DNA of 63,904 nucleotides from Crenobacter luteus (GCF_004345725.1 NZ_SLXG01000017.1:1-63904), one strand, 5' to 3'. Shown: positions 15,767 through 26,257, counted from the stretch's first letter. A program made the numbers and translations. The notes: generated by a model from the sequence alone, not told the origin.

Positions 15767-16327
15767 TCACTCCCCGGCTTCGTCGGCGGCGAGGCTGGCC
15801 TTGTGCTTGGCGGCCAGCCGCACGTAGTGCTCGGCCGAGTAGCGGAAGAAGGCGAGTTCGGCCTCGTTCAGCGGCCGCACCTGCTTGACCGGGTTGCCCA
15901 GGTACAGGTAGCCCGATTCGAGGCGCTTGCCCGGCGGCACCAGGCTGCCGGCGCCGACCAGCACGCGCGATTCGATCACCGCGCGGTCGAGCACGGTGCT
16001 GCCGATGCCGATCAGCACCTCGTCGTGGATGGTGCAGCCGTGCAAGGTCACGTGGTGGCCGATGGTGACCCTGTTTCCGATGATCAGCGGCGCGCCGGCG
16101 GGGTCGGAGTCGCGCTTGTGGCTGACGTGCAGCATCGCGAAGTCCTGGATATTGCTCGCCTCGCCGATCTCGATGTGGTTGACGTCGCCGCGCACCACCG
16201 CGCACGGCCACACCGACGCGGCCTCGCCGAGTTTGACCTCGCCGATCACGACCGCGGCCGGGTCGACATAAGCCGATTCGGGCACCACCGGGCGGCGGCC
16301 GTCGAAGGAGCGGATATTGCGATTCAT
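15767..16327 (-). CDS. Gamma-carbonic anhydrase-family protein
   Basis: A 186-residue left-handed beta-helix protein with hexapeptide repeats (VWPCAVVRGDVNHIEIG). The zinc histidines are expected in MLHVSHKRD and TIGHHVTLHG, near residues 66-100. Such proteins (YrdA-like) are cytoplasmic; activity as a carbonic anhydrase is not always shown. First gene of the pair with the MOSC gene, divergent from prlC. Confidence 0.88.
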   Translation of the reverse strand: MNRNIRSFDGRRPVVPESAYVDPAAVVIGEVKLGEAASVWPCAVVRGDVNHIEIGEASNIQDFAMLHVSHKRDSDPAGAPLIIGNRVTIGHHVTLHGCTIHDEVLIGIGSTVLDRAVIESRVLVGAGSLVPPGKRLESGYLYLGNPVKQVRPLNEAELAFFRYSAEHYVRLAAKHKASLAADEAGE

Positions 16328-16448
16328 CGATTTGTCCTCATCTCAAAACGGTTTCTACGATGATACCGTGAGCCCGCCTCCCCGATGCGGCATGGCCGCG
16401 AGGGTTTCCCCGCGGCGGGCGCGACCGAACCCACCCAAAGGAATGCCC

Positions 16449-18482
<2,034 letters not shown>

Positions 18483-18628
18483 CGCCGCGCGGAACTTCGC
18501 GCAAAGGCCCTTGCCCTAAAGGGGGGATGCGCGCCGATGTGTGCGGTGCGCGTCCCGAGCAGCAAGCGAGCTGGACGCAGCGGATTTTCCTCGTGTGTGT
18601 GGAAGAGCGTTAAGCAAAGTCTGTGTCA

Positions 18629-18662
18629 CCCTCCGGGCGTTGCGGCCCGGAGGGATTTTTTT
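18629..18662 (+). terminator. prlC terminator
   Basis: CCCTCCGGGC and GCCCGGAGGG form a perfect 10-bp stem with a 6-nt loop and seven U residues. It lies 146 nt after the prlC stop; the intervening sequence has no open frame and could be a long 3' UTR or hide a small RNA. Confidence 0.85.
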
Positions 18663-18694
18663 GTCCGCTCGCCCCGCTGCTGGCGCTGAACGGC

Positions 18695-18736
18695 AAAAAG
18701 CCTGGCCGAACCCCGAGGGTTCGGCCAGGCTTTTTT
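18695..18736. terminator. gdhA terminator, bidirectional
   Basis: AAAAAGCCTGGCCGAACC pairs with GGGTTCGGCCAGGCTTTTTT around CCGA, an 18-bp helix with A/U runs on both sides. It ends gdhA on the minus strand 20 nt past its stop. Confidence 0.88.
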
Positions 18737-18755
18737 GCGCGTCAGGCGGCGCGGA

Positions 18756-20102
18756 TCAGATCACGCCTTGCGCCAGCATCGCGTCGGCGACCTTGACGAA
18801 GCCGGCCAGGTTGGCGCCTTCGACGTAGTTCACGCGCTCGCGGCCCTCGCCGCCGAAGCGCACGCAGGCCTCGTGGATGCCGTGCATGATGTTCAGCAGG
18901 CGGCCGTCGACTTCGTCGGCTTCCCAGCCCAGGCGCATCGCGTTCTGGCTCATTTCCAGGCCCGAGGTCGCGACGCCGCCGGCGTTGGCGGCCTTGCCCG
19001 GCGCGAACAGCACGCCGGCGGCGTGGAAGGCGTCGATCGCGGCGGCGGTCGACGGCATGTTGGCACCCTCGGCGACCGCCTTCACGCCGTTGGCGATCAG
19101 CCTTTCGGCGTCGGCGCGGTCGACTTCGTTCTGCGTCGCGCACGGCAGCGCGACGTCGACCTTGATCTCCCACGGCTTGCGGCCGGCGAGGTATTCGAGG
19201 CCGGCCTCGCGCGCGTAGTCCTCGACGCGGCCGTAGCGCACGTTCTTGATCTCCTTCAAGAGCGCGAGCTTCTCGGCGCTGAAGCCTGCCGGGTCGTGGA
19301 CGGTGCCGGCCGAGTCGGACGCGGTGACGACGCGCGCGCCCAGGCTCATCGCCTTCTCGATCGCGAACTGCGCGACGTTGCCGGCGCCGGAGACGGCGAC
19401 GGTCAGGCCGTCGAAGCTCGAGCCGTGCTGGCGCAGCATCGCCTCGGTGAAGTAGACGAGGCCGTAGCCGGTCGCCTCGGGGCGCAGCAGGCTGCCGCCG
19501 AACGACAGGCCCTTGCCGGTGAACACGCAGGCGGCGTTGTTCGACAGCTTCTTCATCATGCCGGCCATGAAGCCGACCTCGCGCGCGCCGACGCCGATGT
19601 CGCCGGCCGGCACGTCGGTGTCCGGGCCGACGTGGCGGAACAGCTCCGAAATCAGCGCCTGACAGAAGCGCATCACCTCGCCCGGGCTCTTGCCCTTCGG
19701 GTCGAAGTCGGCGCCACCCTTGCCGCCGCCCATCGGCAGCGTGGTCAGCGCGTTCTTGAAGGTCTGCTCGAAGCCGAGGAACTTCAGGATCGACAGGTTC
19801 ACCGACGGGTGGAAGCGCATGCCGCCCTTGTACGGGCCGATCGCGCTGTTGTGCTGCACGCGCCAGGCGCGGTTGACGCGCACTTCGCCGCGGTCGTCGA
19901 CCCACGAGACGCGGAACTGGATCACGCGCTCGGGTTCGACCAGGCGCGCCAAGAGGCCGGCGTCGGCGTAGCGCGGGTTGCGTTCGAGGAAGGGCCACAG
20001 CGTGCTCATCACCTCGTGCACCGCCTGGTGGAATTCGGGCTGGTCGGGGTCGCGCAGGCGCACCTGGGCGAGGAAGTCGTCGAGGGAGGTCAGTCGGCTC
20101 AT
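18756..20102 (-). CDS. gdhA: NADP-type glutamate dehydrogenase
   Basis: A 448-residue hexameric glutamate dehydrogenase that joins ammonium to 2-oxoglutarate. Family marks are PYKGGMRFHPSVN, the catalytic-lysine loop PMGGGKGGADFDP, DIGVGAREVGFM and the nucleotide-binding VAVSGAGNVAQF. Length and motifs match the small bacterial NADPH type. The start at 20102 (MSRLTSLDDF) is chosen by homology; the upstream sequence ACCCCC is a poor ribosome-binding site. A terminator-like hairpin lies in its leader at 20140-20171, suggesting attenuation. Confidence 0.93.
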   Translation of the reverse strand: MSRLTSLDDFLAQVRLRDPDQPEFHQAVHEVMSTLWPFLERNPRYADAGLLARLVEPERVIQFRVSWVDDRGEVRVNRAWRVQHNSAIGPYKGGMRFHPSVNLSILKFLGFEQTFKNALTTLPMGGGKGGADFDPKGKSPGEVMRFCQALISELFRHVGPDTDVPAGDIGVGAREVGFMAGMMKKLSNNAACVFTGKGLSFGGSLLRPEATGYGLVYFTEAMLRQHGSSFDGLTVAVSGAGNVAQFAIEKAMSLGARVVTASDSAGTVHDPAGFSAEKLALLKEIKNVRYGRVEDYAREAGLEYLAGRKPWEIKVDVALPCATQNEVDRADAERLIANGVKAVAEGANMPSTAAAIDAFHAAGVLFAPGKAANAGGVATSGLEMSQNAMRLGWEADEVDGRLLNIMHGIHEACVRFGGEGRERVNYVEGANLAGFVKVADAMLAQGVI

Positions 20103-20134
20103 GGGGGTCGTCTTTGTCTTTATCGTACGGAAAC

Positions 20135-20171
20135 GGAAAAAGCCGAGCCGCGGGAATCTGCCGGCTCGGTT
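20135..20171 (-). terminator. Terminator-like hairpin in the gdhA leader
   Basis: On the minus strand CCGAGCCG and CGGCTCGG form an 8-bp stem (20141-20170) followed by CTTTTTCC, about 35 nt before the gdhA ATG. The only gene downstream on that strand is gdhA, so this is a candidate attenuator rather than an end-of-operon signal. Confidence 0.5.
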
Positions 20172-20359
20172 GAATGGGTATGGATGAACACGGACGAACA
20201 AGTGCTAAAGCGTCGTGACCGCGGTTCGAGGTCGATCATAACAGCGATGACGAATGAGTGAACCCTCTGCGCGGTGATAGGTGCGATAGGGGCGCGCAAT
20301 AAGCGCGGCGTCCGCGCGGCTTTGCTATCCTTGCGCGATCGCTGAACGAGGGAAAGAAC

Positions 20360-21133
20360 ATGCGCCTGGCAACCTGGAATGTGAACTCGCTGAACGTGCG
20401 TCTGCCGCAGGTGCTGCAATGGTTGGCCGAGAACCCGGTCGACGTGCTGGCGCTGCAGGAGCTGAAGCTCGACCAGGACAAGTTCCCGCAGGCCGAGATC
20501 GAGGCGGCCGGCTACCGTGCGGTGTGGTACGGCCAGAAGACCTACAACGGCGTCGCGCTCCTGGCGCGCGCGCCGCTGTCGCTCGAGGACGCGGTGGCCG
20601 GCATTCCCGGCTACGACGACCCGCAGCGCCGCGTGATCGCCGCGACGGTGAACGGCGTGCGCGTGATCGGCGCCTACTGCGTGAACGGCGAATCGGTCGG
20701 GTCGGACAAGTACGCGTACAAGCTCGAATGGTACGCGCGGCTGCACGACTACCTGGCCGCCGAGCTCGGCCAACATCCGGACACCGTGCTGATGGGCGAC
20801 TTCAACATCGCACCCGACGACCGCGACGTGTACGACCCGGCCGCCTGGGAGGGCAAGGTGCTGTGCTCGAGGCCCGAGCGCGACGCGTTCGCGGGCCTGT
20901 TGGGGCTGGGCCTCGCCGACGCGTTCCGGCTGTTCAACCAGGACGACAAGCAGTACAGCTGGTGGGATTACCGCGCGGCGATGTTTCGCCGCAACCTCGG
21001 GCTCAGGATCGACCACATCCTGCTGTCGGCGCCGCTGAGCGCGCGCGCGACCGGGTGCGTGATCGACAAGGCGCCGCGCAAGTGGGAGCGCCCGTCCGAC
21101 CACGCGCCGGTGGTGGTCACGCTGGCCGACTGA
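20360..21133 (+). CDS. xthA: Exodeoxyribonuclease III
   Basis: A 257-residue AP endonuclease/3' exonuclease. Conserved blocks are ATWNVNSLNVRLPQ at the start, the metal-binding LALQELKLDQ, MGDFNIAP, and the catalytic SDHAPVVV at the end. It acts in base-excision repair, like mutM further along. A near match to the uptake-like repeat (TGGTTGGCCGAG) is at 20420. AGGGAAAGA precedes the ATG. Confidence 0.94.
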   Translation: MRLATWNVNSLNVRLPQVLQWLAENPVDVLALQELKLDQDKFPQAEIEAAGYRAVWYGQKTYNGVALLARAPLSLEDAVAGIPGYDDPQRRVIAATVNGVRVIGAYCVNGESVGSDKYAYKLEWYARLHDYLAAELGQHPDTVLMGDFNIAPDDRDVYDPAAWEGKVLCSRPERDAFAGLLGLGLADAFRLFNQDDKQYSWWDYRAAMFRRNLGLRIDHILLSAPLSARATGCVIDKAPRKWERPSDHAPVVVTLAD

Positions 21134-21183
21134 AAAAAACATCGCGCGCGTGCATCCGTTCGTGTCGCGCCGCCGTATGACGA

Positions 21184-21216
21184 GGGGAGTCCGGCTTGGC
21201 CGGCTCCCCTTTTTCC
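21184..21216 (+). terminator. xthA terminator
   Basis: GGGGAG-TCCGG and CCGG-CTCCCC close on a short loop and are followed by five U residues, about 50 nt after the xthA stop. Confidence 0.75.
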
Positions 21217-21251
21217 ATTTCCAGCGTTCGCTGAACCAGAAAGGATCCGTC

Positions 21252-21779
21252 ATGCGCCGTCATCTGCTCGCCGTTGTCGCGTTGCCGCTGTTCGTCATCG
21301 GCTGCGCCTCCGATATGGGGTCTTCCGCCATGAAGGCCGCCGCTGCGCCCGAGGCGGTCAGGCCGCCGGCCGAAGCGAAGTGGTTCATGCTCGCCACCGG
21401 CGTCGGCGAGATCACCTACGAATGCCGCGCCAGGGCCGACGGCAATGGCTACGAATGGGCGTTCGCCGGACCGGTCGCGACGCTGTACAGCGGCGGCCGT
21501 CCGGTCGGCAAGTACTACGGCGGCCCGACCTGGGAGTCCAGCGACGGCAGCAAGGTCGGCGGCAAGCAGCTGGCGGTCGCGCCGGCCGGGCCGGGCAACA
21601 TCCCGCTGCAACTGGTGAAGGCCGAGCCGGGCGCCGGCAGCGGCGCGATGAGCGGCGTCAGCTACATCCAGCGCCTGAACACCAAGGGCGGCGTCGCGCC
21701 GGCCGCCGCCTGCGGCATGGCCAACCGCGGCGCGCGCCAGCAGGTCGCCTACGAGGCCGACTACCACTTCTACCGTTGA
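21252..21779 (+). CDS. DUF3455-like lipoprotein
   Basis: A 175-residue exported protein with a lipoprotein signal peptide: hydrophobic segment then VIGCAS, with the acylated cysteine at about residue 18. The mature part contains KWFMLATGVGEITYECR and GPTWESSDGSKV, the pattern of DUF3455 proteins, whose function is unknown. The start at 21252 gives a normal signal peptide; the frame upstream to 21150 does not. The 3' end converges with pap2 and overlaps its stop by 10 nt. Confidence 0.8.
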   Translation: MRRHLLAVVALPLFVIGCASDMGSSAMKAAAAPEAVRPPAEAKWFMLATGVGEITYECRARADGNGYEWAFAGPVATLYSGGRPVGKYYGGPTWESSDGSKVGGKQLAVAPAGPGNIPLQLVKAEPGAGSGAMSGVSYIQRLNTKGGVAPAAACGMANRGARQQVAYEADYHFYR

Positions 21780-22543
21780 GACTTCGCCTCCCCCCACACG
21801 GGACGGCTCCCTGTTTCGCGCCGCTCGGGAGGGGCCACCGGCGATCCGCCTGACGATCGCCGGTTTTTTTTGCCGCCCGTCGCCGCGAGGTCGTGGCACA
21901 GGAAAACGGTGGCCGACACCAGCCAGACGAGCCAGCCGCTCCACAGGTTGTGCGACAAGAAGTGCGCGCCGCGCAGCATCTGGCCGGCCCCCATCGCGAG
22001 GCCGGCGGCCAGCGCGACGGCGAGCCAGCGTCGCGCCCGCGCGGCGTCGCGCGGTGCGTGGTAGAAGAACGCGGCCAACAGCGCGAAGCCGGCGGAGGCG
22101 TGGCCGCCGGGAAAGCAGTGGCCCGGGCCCGGGTGGGCCGGCACAGGCGCGAACAGCGCGAAGGCGTCGGCGCTGCCGCCGTAGGCGGCCAGATCCCAGG
22201 GGCAGGTGTGCGCGCTGCGCGCCTTGAGCGCGGCGACGACGAGCGTGCCGGCTGCCATCGCGCCAAGCTGGACCAGTCGCCGCGCGTCGCGTTCGGCGAC
22301 GCCGCGCCACAGCCAGACGGCGGCGGTCGCGAAGACCGCGTACTTGGCGAGCCGGTGGTTCAGCCATTCGATCGTGGCGTCGTGCTGCAGCGGAAAGCGG
22401 CTCTGGGCCGCGTCGAAGGCGAGCCGGGCGAACCAGGTGTCGACGCCGGTGGTGTCGAGCCACAACAGCAGCAGGGCGGCGAGGGCCAGCCCGGCAAACT
22501 GGCGCGCGTAGAAGGCCCCCGGCAGCGGGGTGGCGCCGTTCAC
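21770..22543 (-). CDS. PAP2-family phosphatase (LpxE-like)
   Basis: A 257-residue inner-membrane phosphatase with about five membrane segments. PAP2 motifs: CFPGGHASAGF in the middle and RGAHFLSHNLWSG, the variant third motif of lipid A-associated PAP2 proteins in which the usual final Asp is not in place. The GTG start at 22543 overlaps the eptA stop (GTGA), so translation is coupled. It probably removes or recycles phosphate groups linked to lipid A or undecaprenyl lipids. The eptA-pap2 order matches that of mobile mcr-1 cassettes. Confidence 0.8.
   Translation of the reverse strand: MNGATPLPGAFYARQFAGLALAALLLLWLDTTGVDTWFARLAFDAAQSRFPLQHDATIEWLNHRLAKYAVFATAAVWLWRGVAERDARRLVQLGAMAAGTLVVAALKARSAHTCPWDLAAYGGSADAFALFAPVPAHPGPGHCFPGGHASAGFALLAAFFYHAPRDAARARRWLAVALAAGLAMGAGQMLRGAHFLSHNLWSGWLVWLVSATVFLCHDLAATGGKKNRRSSGGSPVAPPERRETGSRPVWGEAKSQR
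21838..21871 (+). terminator. Terminator of the DUF3455 lipoprotein gene
   Basis: CCGGCGATC and GATCGCCGG form a perfect 9-bp stem followed by eight U residues. It lies inside the 3' part of the convergent pap2 frame. Confidence 0.8.
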
Positions 22544-24156
22544 GCCGGGCTCCGGCACGGCGCGAACAGGTCGAGCTCGCGCTGGTAGACGGCGGTCTGC
22601 ACGTCGAGCAGGCCGAGCACCGAGTGGAACAGGTTGTCGTGCGAGTAGGGCGCGTCGCGTCGCGCGGCGAGGCAGGCGGTGTCGACGCGGCGGGCGCGGG
22701 CAAAGCCGTCGGACAGCCACAGCAGCGACGCGACGTGCTTTTGCGCGTCGGGCGCGAACAGCCACGGCATGCCGTGCAGGTAGAGGCCGTTTTCGCCGAG
22801 CGATTCGCCGTGGTCGGACAGGTAGATCATCGCGCTGTCGAGCGTCTCCGCGTTGCGGCGCAGCAGCCCGATCAGCTCGGCCAACACATGGTCGGTGTAG
22901 AGCACGGTGTTGTCGTAGGCGTTGACGATCTGGCCGGCTTCGCAGCGTCCGAGTTCGCTGGTGCGGCAGACCGGTGTGAAGCGTTCGAAGGCGGCCGGGT
23001 AGCGCTTGTAGTAGGCCGGCCCGTGGCTGCCCATCATGTGCAGCACGGCGACGCCGTCGCCGGGCAGCCGGTCGATCTCGTCCTGCAAGCCGGCGAGCAA
23101 GCCCTCGTCGCGGCACTCGCCGTCGGCGCAGTGCGCCGGCGCCGTCTGTGGCGTCACCGTCATGGTCGGCACCCGCGCGCAGACGCCCTTGCAGCCGGCC
23201 TGGTTGTCGCGCCACCAGACGGTCAGCCCGGCGTGGCGCAGCACGTCGAGCAGGTTCTCGCGGCTTTTCGCCGCGCCGTCGCTGTAGTTTTCGCGGCCCA
23301 GGCCGGAGAACATGCAGGGCACCGACACCGCCGTTTCGGTGCCGCAGGAGCGCACCTGGCCGAGGCTGATCACGCCGCCCTCGCGCATCAGGCGCGGGTT
23401 GGTCGGCCGCGGATAGCCGTTGAGCGCGAAGTGGTCGGCCCGTGCCGTCTCGCCGACGACGATGACGGTCAGCGCGCGGCGCGCGCCCGCAGCGTGCGGC
23501 CGGCGCGCGTCGAGCCCGAGCGCGGCGACGGCGACCGGCGTGTCGCCGCGGTGGCGCAGGTAGCGGTAGCTCGCCTGCAACGCGTTGGCCGGCGCCAGCA
23601 CGAAGCGGATCTCGTGATGGTTGCGCACCAGCGACGCGAGGTCCTGGTAGAAACCGAGCGCGATCACGGCGACGGTGACGCAGCAGCCGAGCGCGACGGC
23701 GACTTTGGCCAGCAGTTCGCGTGCCGGCTGCCGGTAGGCGATCGGCGTTTTCCACAGCAGCCACGACGGCAGCACGCCGAGGCCGAACAGGTAGGCGGCG
23801 AGCTTGGGCGTCAGAAGGTCGCGCACCTCGGCCGGGTTGGTCTCGGCGACGTTCTGCACCATGGTCGTGTCGATCAGCACGCCGTACTGGGCGGTGAAGT
23901 AGGCGAGGCCGGCGGCCAGCAGCAAGAGGGCGGTCGCGACGGGCTTGAACACGTAGCGCACCGCCAGCGGCGTCAGGCACAGCGTGTAGACCGCCAGCAA
24001 CAGCACGAAGGCCGCACCGATAAGCGGCCAGCGTTCGCTGCCGCCGACGACCTCGCTCAGACGCTGCCAGAAGGTCGCGTTGGCCGCCAGCAGCAAGAAA
24101 GCGGCCACCGCGAGGGTGGCCGCTTCCGGTCGGTGACCGCGTCGAGTGTTTTCCAT
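22540..24156 (-). CDS. eptA: Lipid A phosphoethanolamine transferase
   Basis: A 538-residue inner-membrane enzyme of the EptA/MCR family. Five membrane segments fill residues 12-175, then a periplasmic alkaline-phosphatase-like domain with E236 of GETARADH, the nucleophile near T275 in TETAVSVPCMFS, and zinc ligands in LSDHGESLGENGLYLHG. It adds phosphoethanolamine to lipid A and so lowers binding of cationic peptides. Composition matches its neighbours, so it is intrinsic rather than recently acquired. A CTTAAG repeat sits upstream of its promoter, and pap2 follows in the same operon. Confidence 0.92.
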   Translation of the reverse strand: MENTRRGHRPEAATLAVAAFLLLAANATFWQRLSEVVGGSERWPLIGAAFVLLLAVYTLCLTPLAVRYVFKPVATALLLLAAGLAYFTAQYGVLIDTTMVQNVAETNPAEVRDLLTPKLAAYLFGLGVLPSWLLWKTPIAYRQPARELLAKVAVALGCCVTVAVIALGFYQDLASLVRNHHEIRFVLAPANALQASYRYLRHRGDTPVAVAALGLDARRPHAAGARRALTVIVVGETARADHFALNGYPRPTNPRLMREGGVISLGQVRSCGTETAVSVPCMFSGLGRENYSDGAAKSRENLLDVLRHAGLTVWWRDNQAGCKGVCARVPTMTVTPQTAPAHCADGECRDEGLLAGLQDEIDRLPGDGVAVLHMMGSHGPAYYKRYPAAFERFTPVCRTSELGRCEAGQIVNAYDNTVLYTDHVLAELIGLLRRNAETLDSAMIYLSDHGESLGENGLYLHGMPWLFAPDAQKHVASLLWLSDGFARARRVDTACLAARRDAPYSHDNLFHSVLGLLDVQTAVYQRELDLFAPCRSPA

Positions 24157-24189
24157 TGTCCGCCCCTGGCGTCGTATCGAATGCCGGCC

Positions 24190-24222
24190 ATTCTAGCAGG
24201 GCGGGCTTAAGCGGCGCTTAAG
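24190..24222 (-). promoter_or_regulatory. eptA promoter with PmrA-type box
   Basis: CTTAAG at 24206-24211 and 24217-24222, centre spacing 11 bp, is followed on the minus strand after exactly 10 nt by TAGAAT (24190-24195), a good -10. This is the layout of OmpR-family class II activation. The start codon is at 24156. The PepSY operon promoter has the same arrangement. Confidence 0.75.
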
Positions 24223-24239
24223 CGGCGATCTGGCCGGCT

Positions 24240-25268
24240 TCAGCCCTGCGCGACGAGCGCGGCCTCGGGCAGCGTGCGCGGGTGCAGGTTGGCCTCGAAC
24301 TGGCGCGCGGCGGCGGTCCACGAGTGGCGCTCGGCGACGCGGCGCACGTGCTCGCGGTCGATTTCCAGCGCCTTCATGCAGGCGGCTCTCAGGTCCCGGT
24401 CGAGCACGCCGGCGCCGCTGTCGCCGACCACGTCCAAGGGGCCTGCGACGGGGAAGGCCGCCACCGGCGTGCCGCAGGCCATCGCCTCGAGCAGCACCAG
24501 GCCGAAGGTGTCGGTCAGGCTGGGGAACACGAACACGTCGGCGGCGCGGTAAAAGCGCGCCAGCTCGGCCTGCGGGAACACGCCGGCGAAGTGCACGTCC
24601 GGGTAGTCTTTCTTCAGTCGCGGCAACAGCGGGCCGTCGCCGACCACCCACTTGCTGCCGGGCAGGTCGAGCTTGAGGAAGGCCTCGATATTCTTTTCGA
24701 CCGCGACGCGGCCGATGTAGACGAAGCGCGGCGGCGCGCTGGTCAGCCGGTCGCGCTCGCCCGGCGTGAACAGGCCGGTGTCGACGCCGCGGCTCCACAG
24801 CGCGACGTTGCGAAAGCCGCGCGCCGTCAGCTCGTCGCAGATCGAGCGCGTCGGGGCCATCACCGCGCGGCCGGCGTTGTGAAAGCGCCGCAGCCACGCG
24901 TAGCTGACCTTGACCGGCAGCTTGACGCGCGCGTGCACGTACTCGGGAAAGCGCGTGTGGTAGGCGGTGGTGAACGGCAGCTTCTTCTTCATGCAGTAGC
25001 CGCGCGCCGCCATGCCGAGCGGCCCCTCGGTGGCGATGTGGATCGCGTGCGGCGCGAACGATTCGATGCGCTCGGCGACGCGCCGGCCCGGGAACAGCGA
25101 CAGCCGGATGTCCGGGTAGGTCGGGCAGGGCAGCGTGGCGAAGTCCTGCGGGGTGAGCATTTCGACTTCGTGGCCGAAGGCGACGAGCTCGCGCGCGGTT
25201 TCGGTCAGCGTGCGGACCACGCCGTTGACCTGCGGGTGCCAGGCGTCGGTGACGATCAGGATGCGCAT
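24240..25268 (-). CDS. GT4-family glycosyltransferase
   Basis: A 342-residue GT-B glycosyltransferase. The N-terminal domain starts RILIVTDAWHPQVNGVVRTL, and the C-terminal domain has YIGRVAVEKN and the nucleotide-sugar loop FGLVLLEAMACGTPVAAF. It resembles transferases that glycosylate diacylglycerol or mannosylate lipids. Its start lies 13 nt inside the end of the metallophosphoesterase gene, so the two are coupled. The envelope context (eptA, pap2) suggests a lipid acceptor, which is inference. Confidence 0.85.
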   Translation of the reverse strand: MRILIVTDAWHPQVNGVVRTLTETARELVAFGHEVEMLTPQDFATLPCPTYPDIRLSLFPGRRVAERIESFAPHAIHIATEGPLGMAARGYCMKKKLPFTTAYHTRFPEYVHARVKLPVKVSYAWLRRFHNAGRAVMAPTRSICDELTARGFRNVALWSRGVDTGLFTPGERDRLTSAPPRFVYIGRVAVEKNIEAFLKLDLPGSKWVVGDGPLLPRLKKDYPDVHFAGVFPQAELARFYRAADVFVFPSLTDTFGLVLLEAMACGTPVAAFPVAGPLDVVGDSGAGVLDRDLRAACMKALEIDREHVRRVAERHSWTAAARQFEANLHPRTLPEAALVAQG

Positions 25269-26095
25269 GCGGTTTTTCCTTTGGCGGCGACCGGCTCGGC
25301 CAACGGCAAGGCCTCGTCGCTGTCGTGCGGCGCGCGGCCCGGCTGCGCGGTCCAGGCGAGGATCTCGAGCCGGCCGTCGGCGTGCTCGGCCAGCGCGGTC
25401 AGGCTCTCGACCCAGTCGCCGCAGTTGGCGTACAGCACGCCGTCGACGTCGCGGATCTCGGCCTTGTGGATGTGGCCGCACACCACGCCGTCGAAGCCGC
25501 GCCGGCGCGCCTCGTCGGCGAGCACCGCCTCAAACTGGCCGATGAAGTTGGCGGCGTTCTTGACCTTGTGCTTGAGGTATTGCGACAGCGACCAGTACGG
25601 CAGGCCAAGCTTCATCCGGCACCAGTTGAAGCCGCGGTTCAGCTCGAGGATGGCGGTGTACAGGCTGTCGCCGAGGTAGGCGAGCCACTTGGCGTACTGG
25701 ATCACGCCGTCGAAGGCGTCGCCGTGCGTGACCAGCAGGCGGCGGCCGTCGGCGGTGCGGTGCTCGGCCTCGGCGCGGATCGCGATGCCGCCGAAGTCGA
25801 GCCCGCAGTACGGCCGCGCCGCCTCGTCGTGGTTGCCGGGCACGTAGACGACGCGCGTGCCCTTGCGCGCCTTCCTGAGCACCTTCTGCACCACGTCGTT
25901 GTGGCTTTGCTTCCACTGCCACGACTTTTTCAACTGCCAGCCGTCGACGATGTCGCCGACCAGGTAGAGCGTGTCGGCGTCGTGGTGGCGCAGAAAGTCC
26001 AGCAACTGCTCGGCGCGGCAGCCGCGCGTGCCCAAGTGGACGTCGGAAATCCACAGCGTGCGGTAGCGCGGGGGCGGGGCGAAGTCTCGGTTCAT
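25256..26095 (-). CDS. LpxH-like metallophosphoesterase
   Basis: A 279-residue calcineurin-like phosphoesterase with the metal-binding series WISDVHLG (about residues 15-22), GDIVDGW, GNHD, THGDAFD and CGHIHKAE. It belongs to the UDP-2,3-diacylglucosamine diphosphatase-like group, although the larger size and pairing with a glycosyltransferase suggest a related lipid-sugar phosphatase rather than LpxH itself. Divergent from the PepSY-PmrAB operon, with the PmrA-type box between them. Confidence 0.8.
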   Translation of the reverse strand: MNRDFAPPPRYRTLWISDVHLGTRGCRAEQLLDFLRHHDADTLYLVGDIVDGWQLKKSWQWKQSHNDVVQKVLRKARKGTRVVYVPGNHDEAARPYCGLDFGGIAIRAEAEHRTADGRRLLVTHGDAFDGVIQYAKWLAYLGDSLYTAILELNRGFNWCRMKLGLPYWSLSQYLKHKVKNAANFIGQFEAVLADEARRRGFDGVVCGHIHKAEIRDVDGVLYANCGDWVESLTALAEHADGRLEILAWTAQPGRAPHDSDEALPLAEPVAAKGKTACAS

Positions 26096-26170
26096 GATGG
26101 CGTCCAAGCGAGGGCGACGGCGCCATCGTGCGGCGGCGACATGACAAGGCGGTGAGCGCGCCGTGACATT

Positions 26171-26222
26171 AAGGTGATCGTCAGCGCGCGCTAAGGCTGG
26201 CTTAAGCCGCGCCTGCTTCAAT
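26171..26222 (+). promoter_or_regulatory. PepSY-pmr operon promoter with PmrA-type box
   Basis: GCTAAG (26190-26195) and CTTAAG (26201-26206) form a direct repeat with 11-bp period, followed after exactly 10 nt by TTCAAT (26217-26222). ATTAAG just upstream (26169-26174) may be a further half-site. Transcription would start near 26229, 30 nt before the PepSY ATG. Confidence 0.7.
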
Positions 26223-26257
26223 ACGCCTCACCACCCCCGACGCAAAGGAGCCACACC

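Noticed and set aside
22540-24156. Acquired mobile colistin-resistance gene
   Set aside because: Base and codon use match the flanking chromosome, no insertion sequence is near, and the promoter fits the local two-component system. It is an intrinsic eptA.
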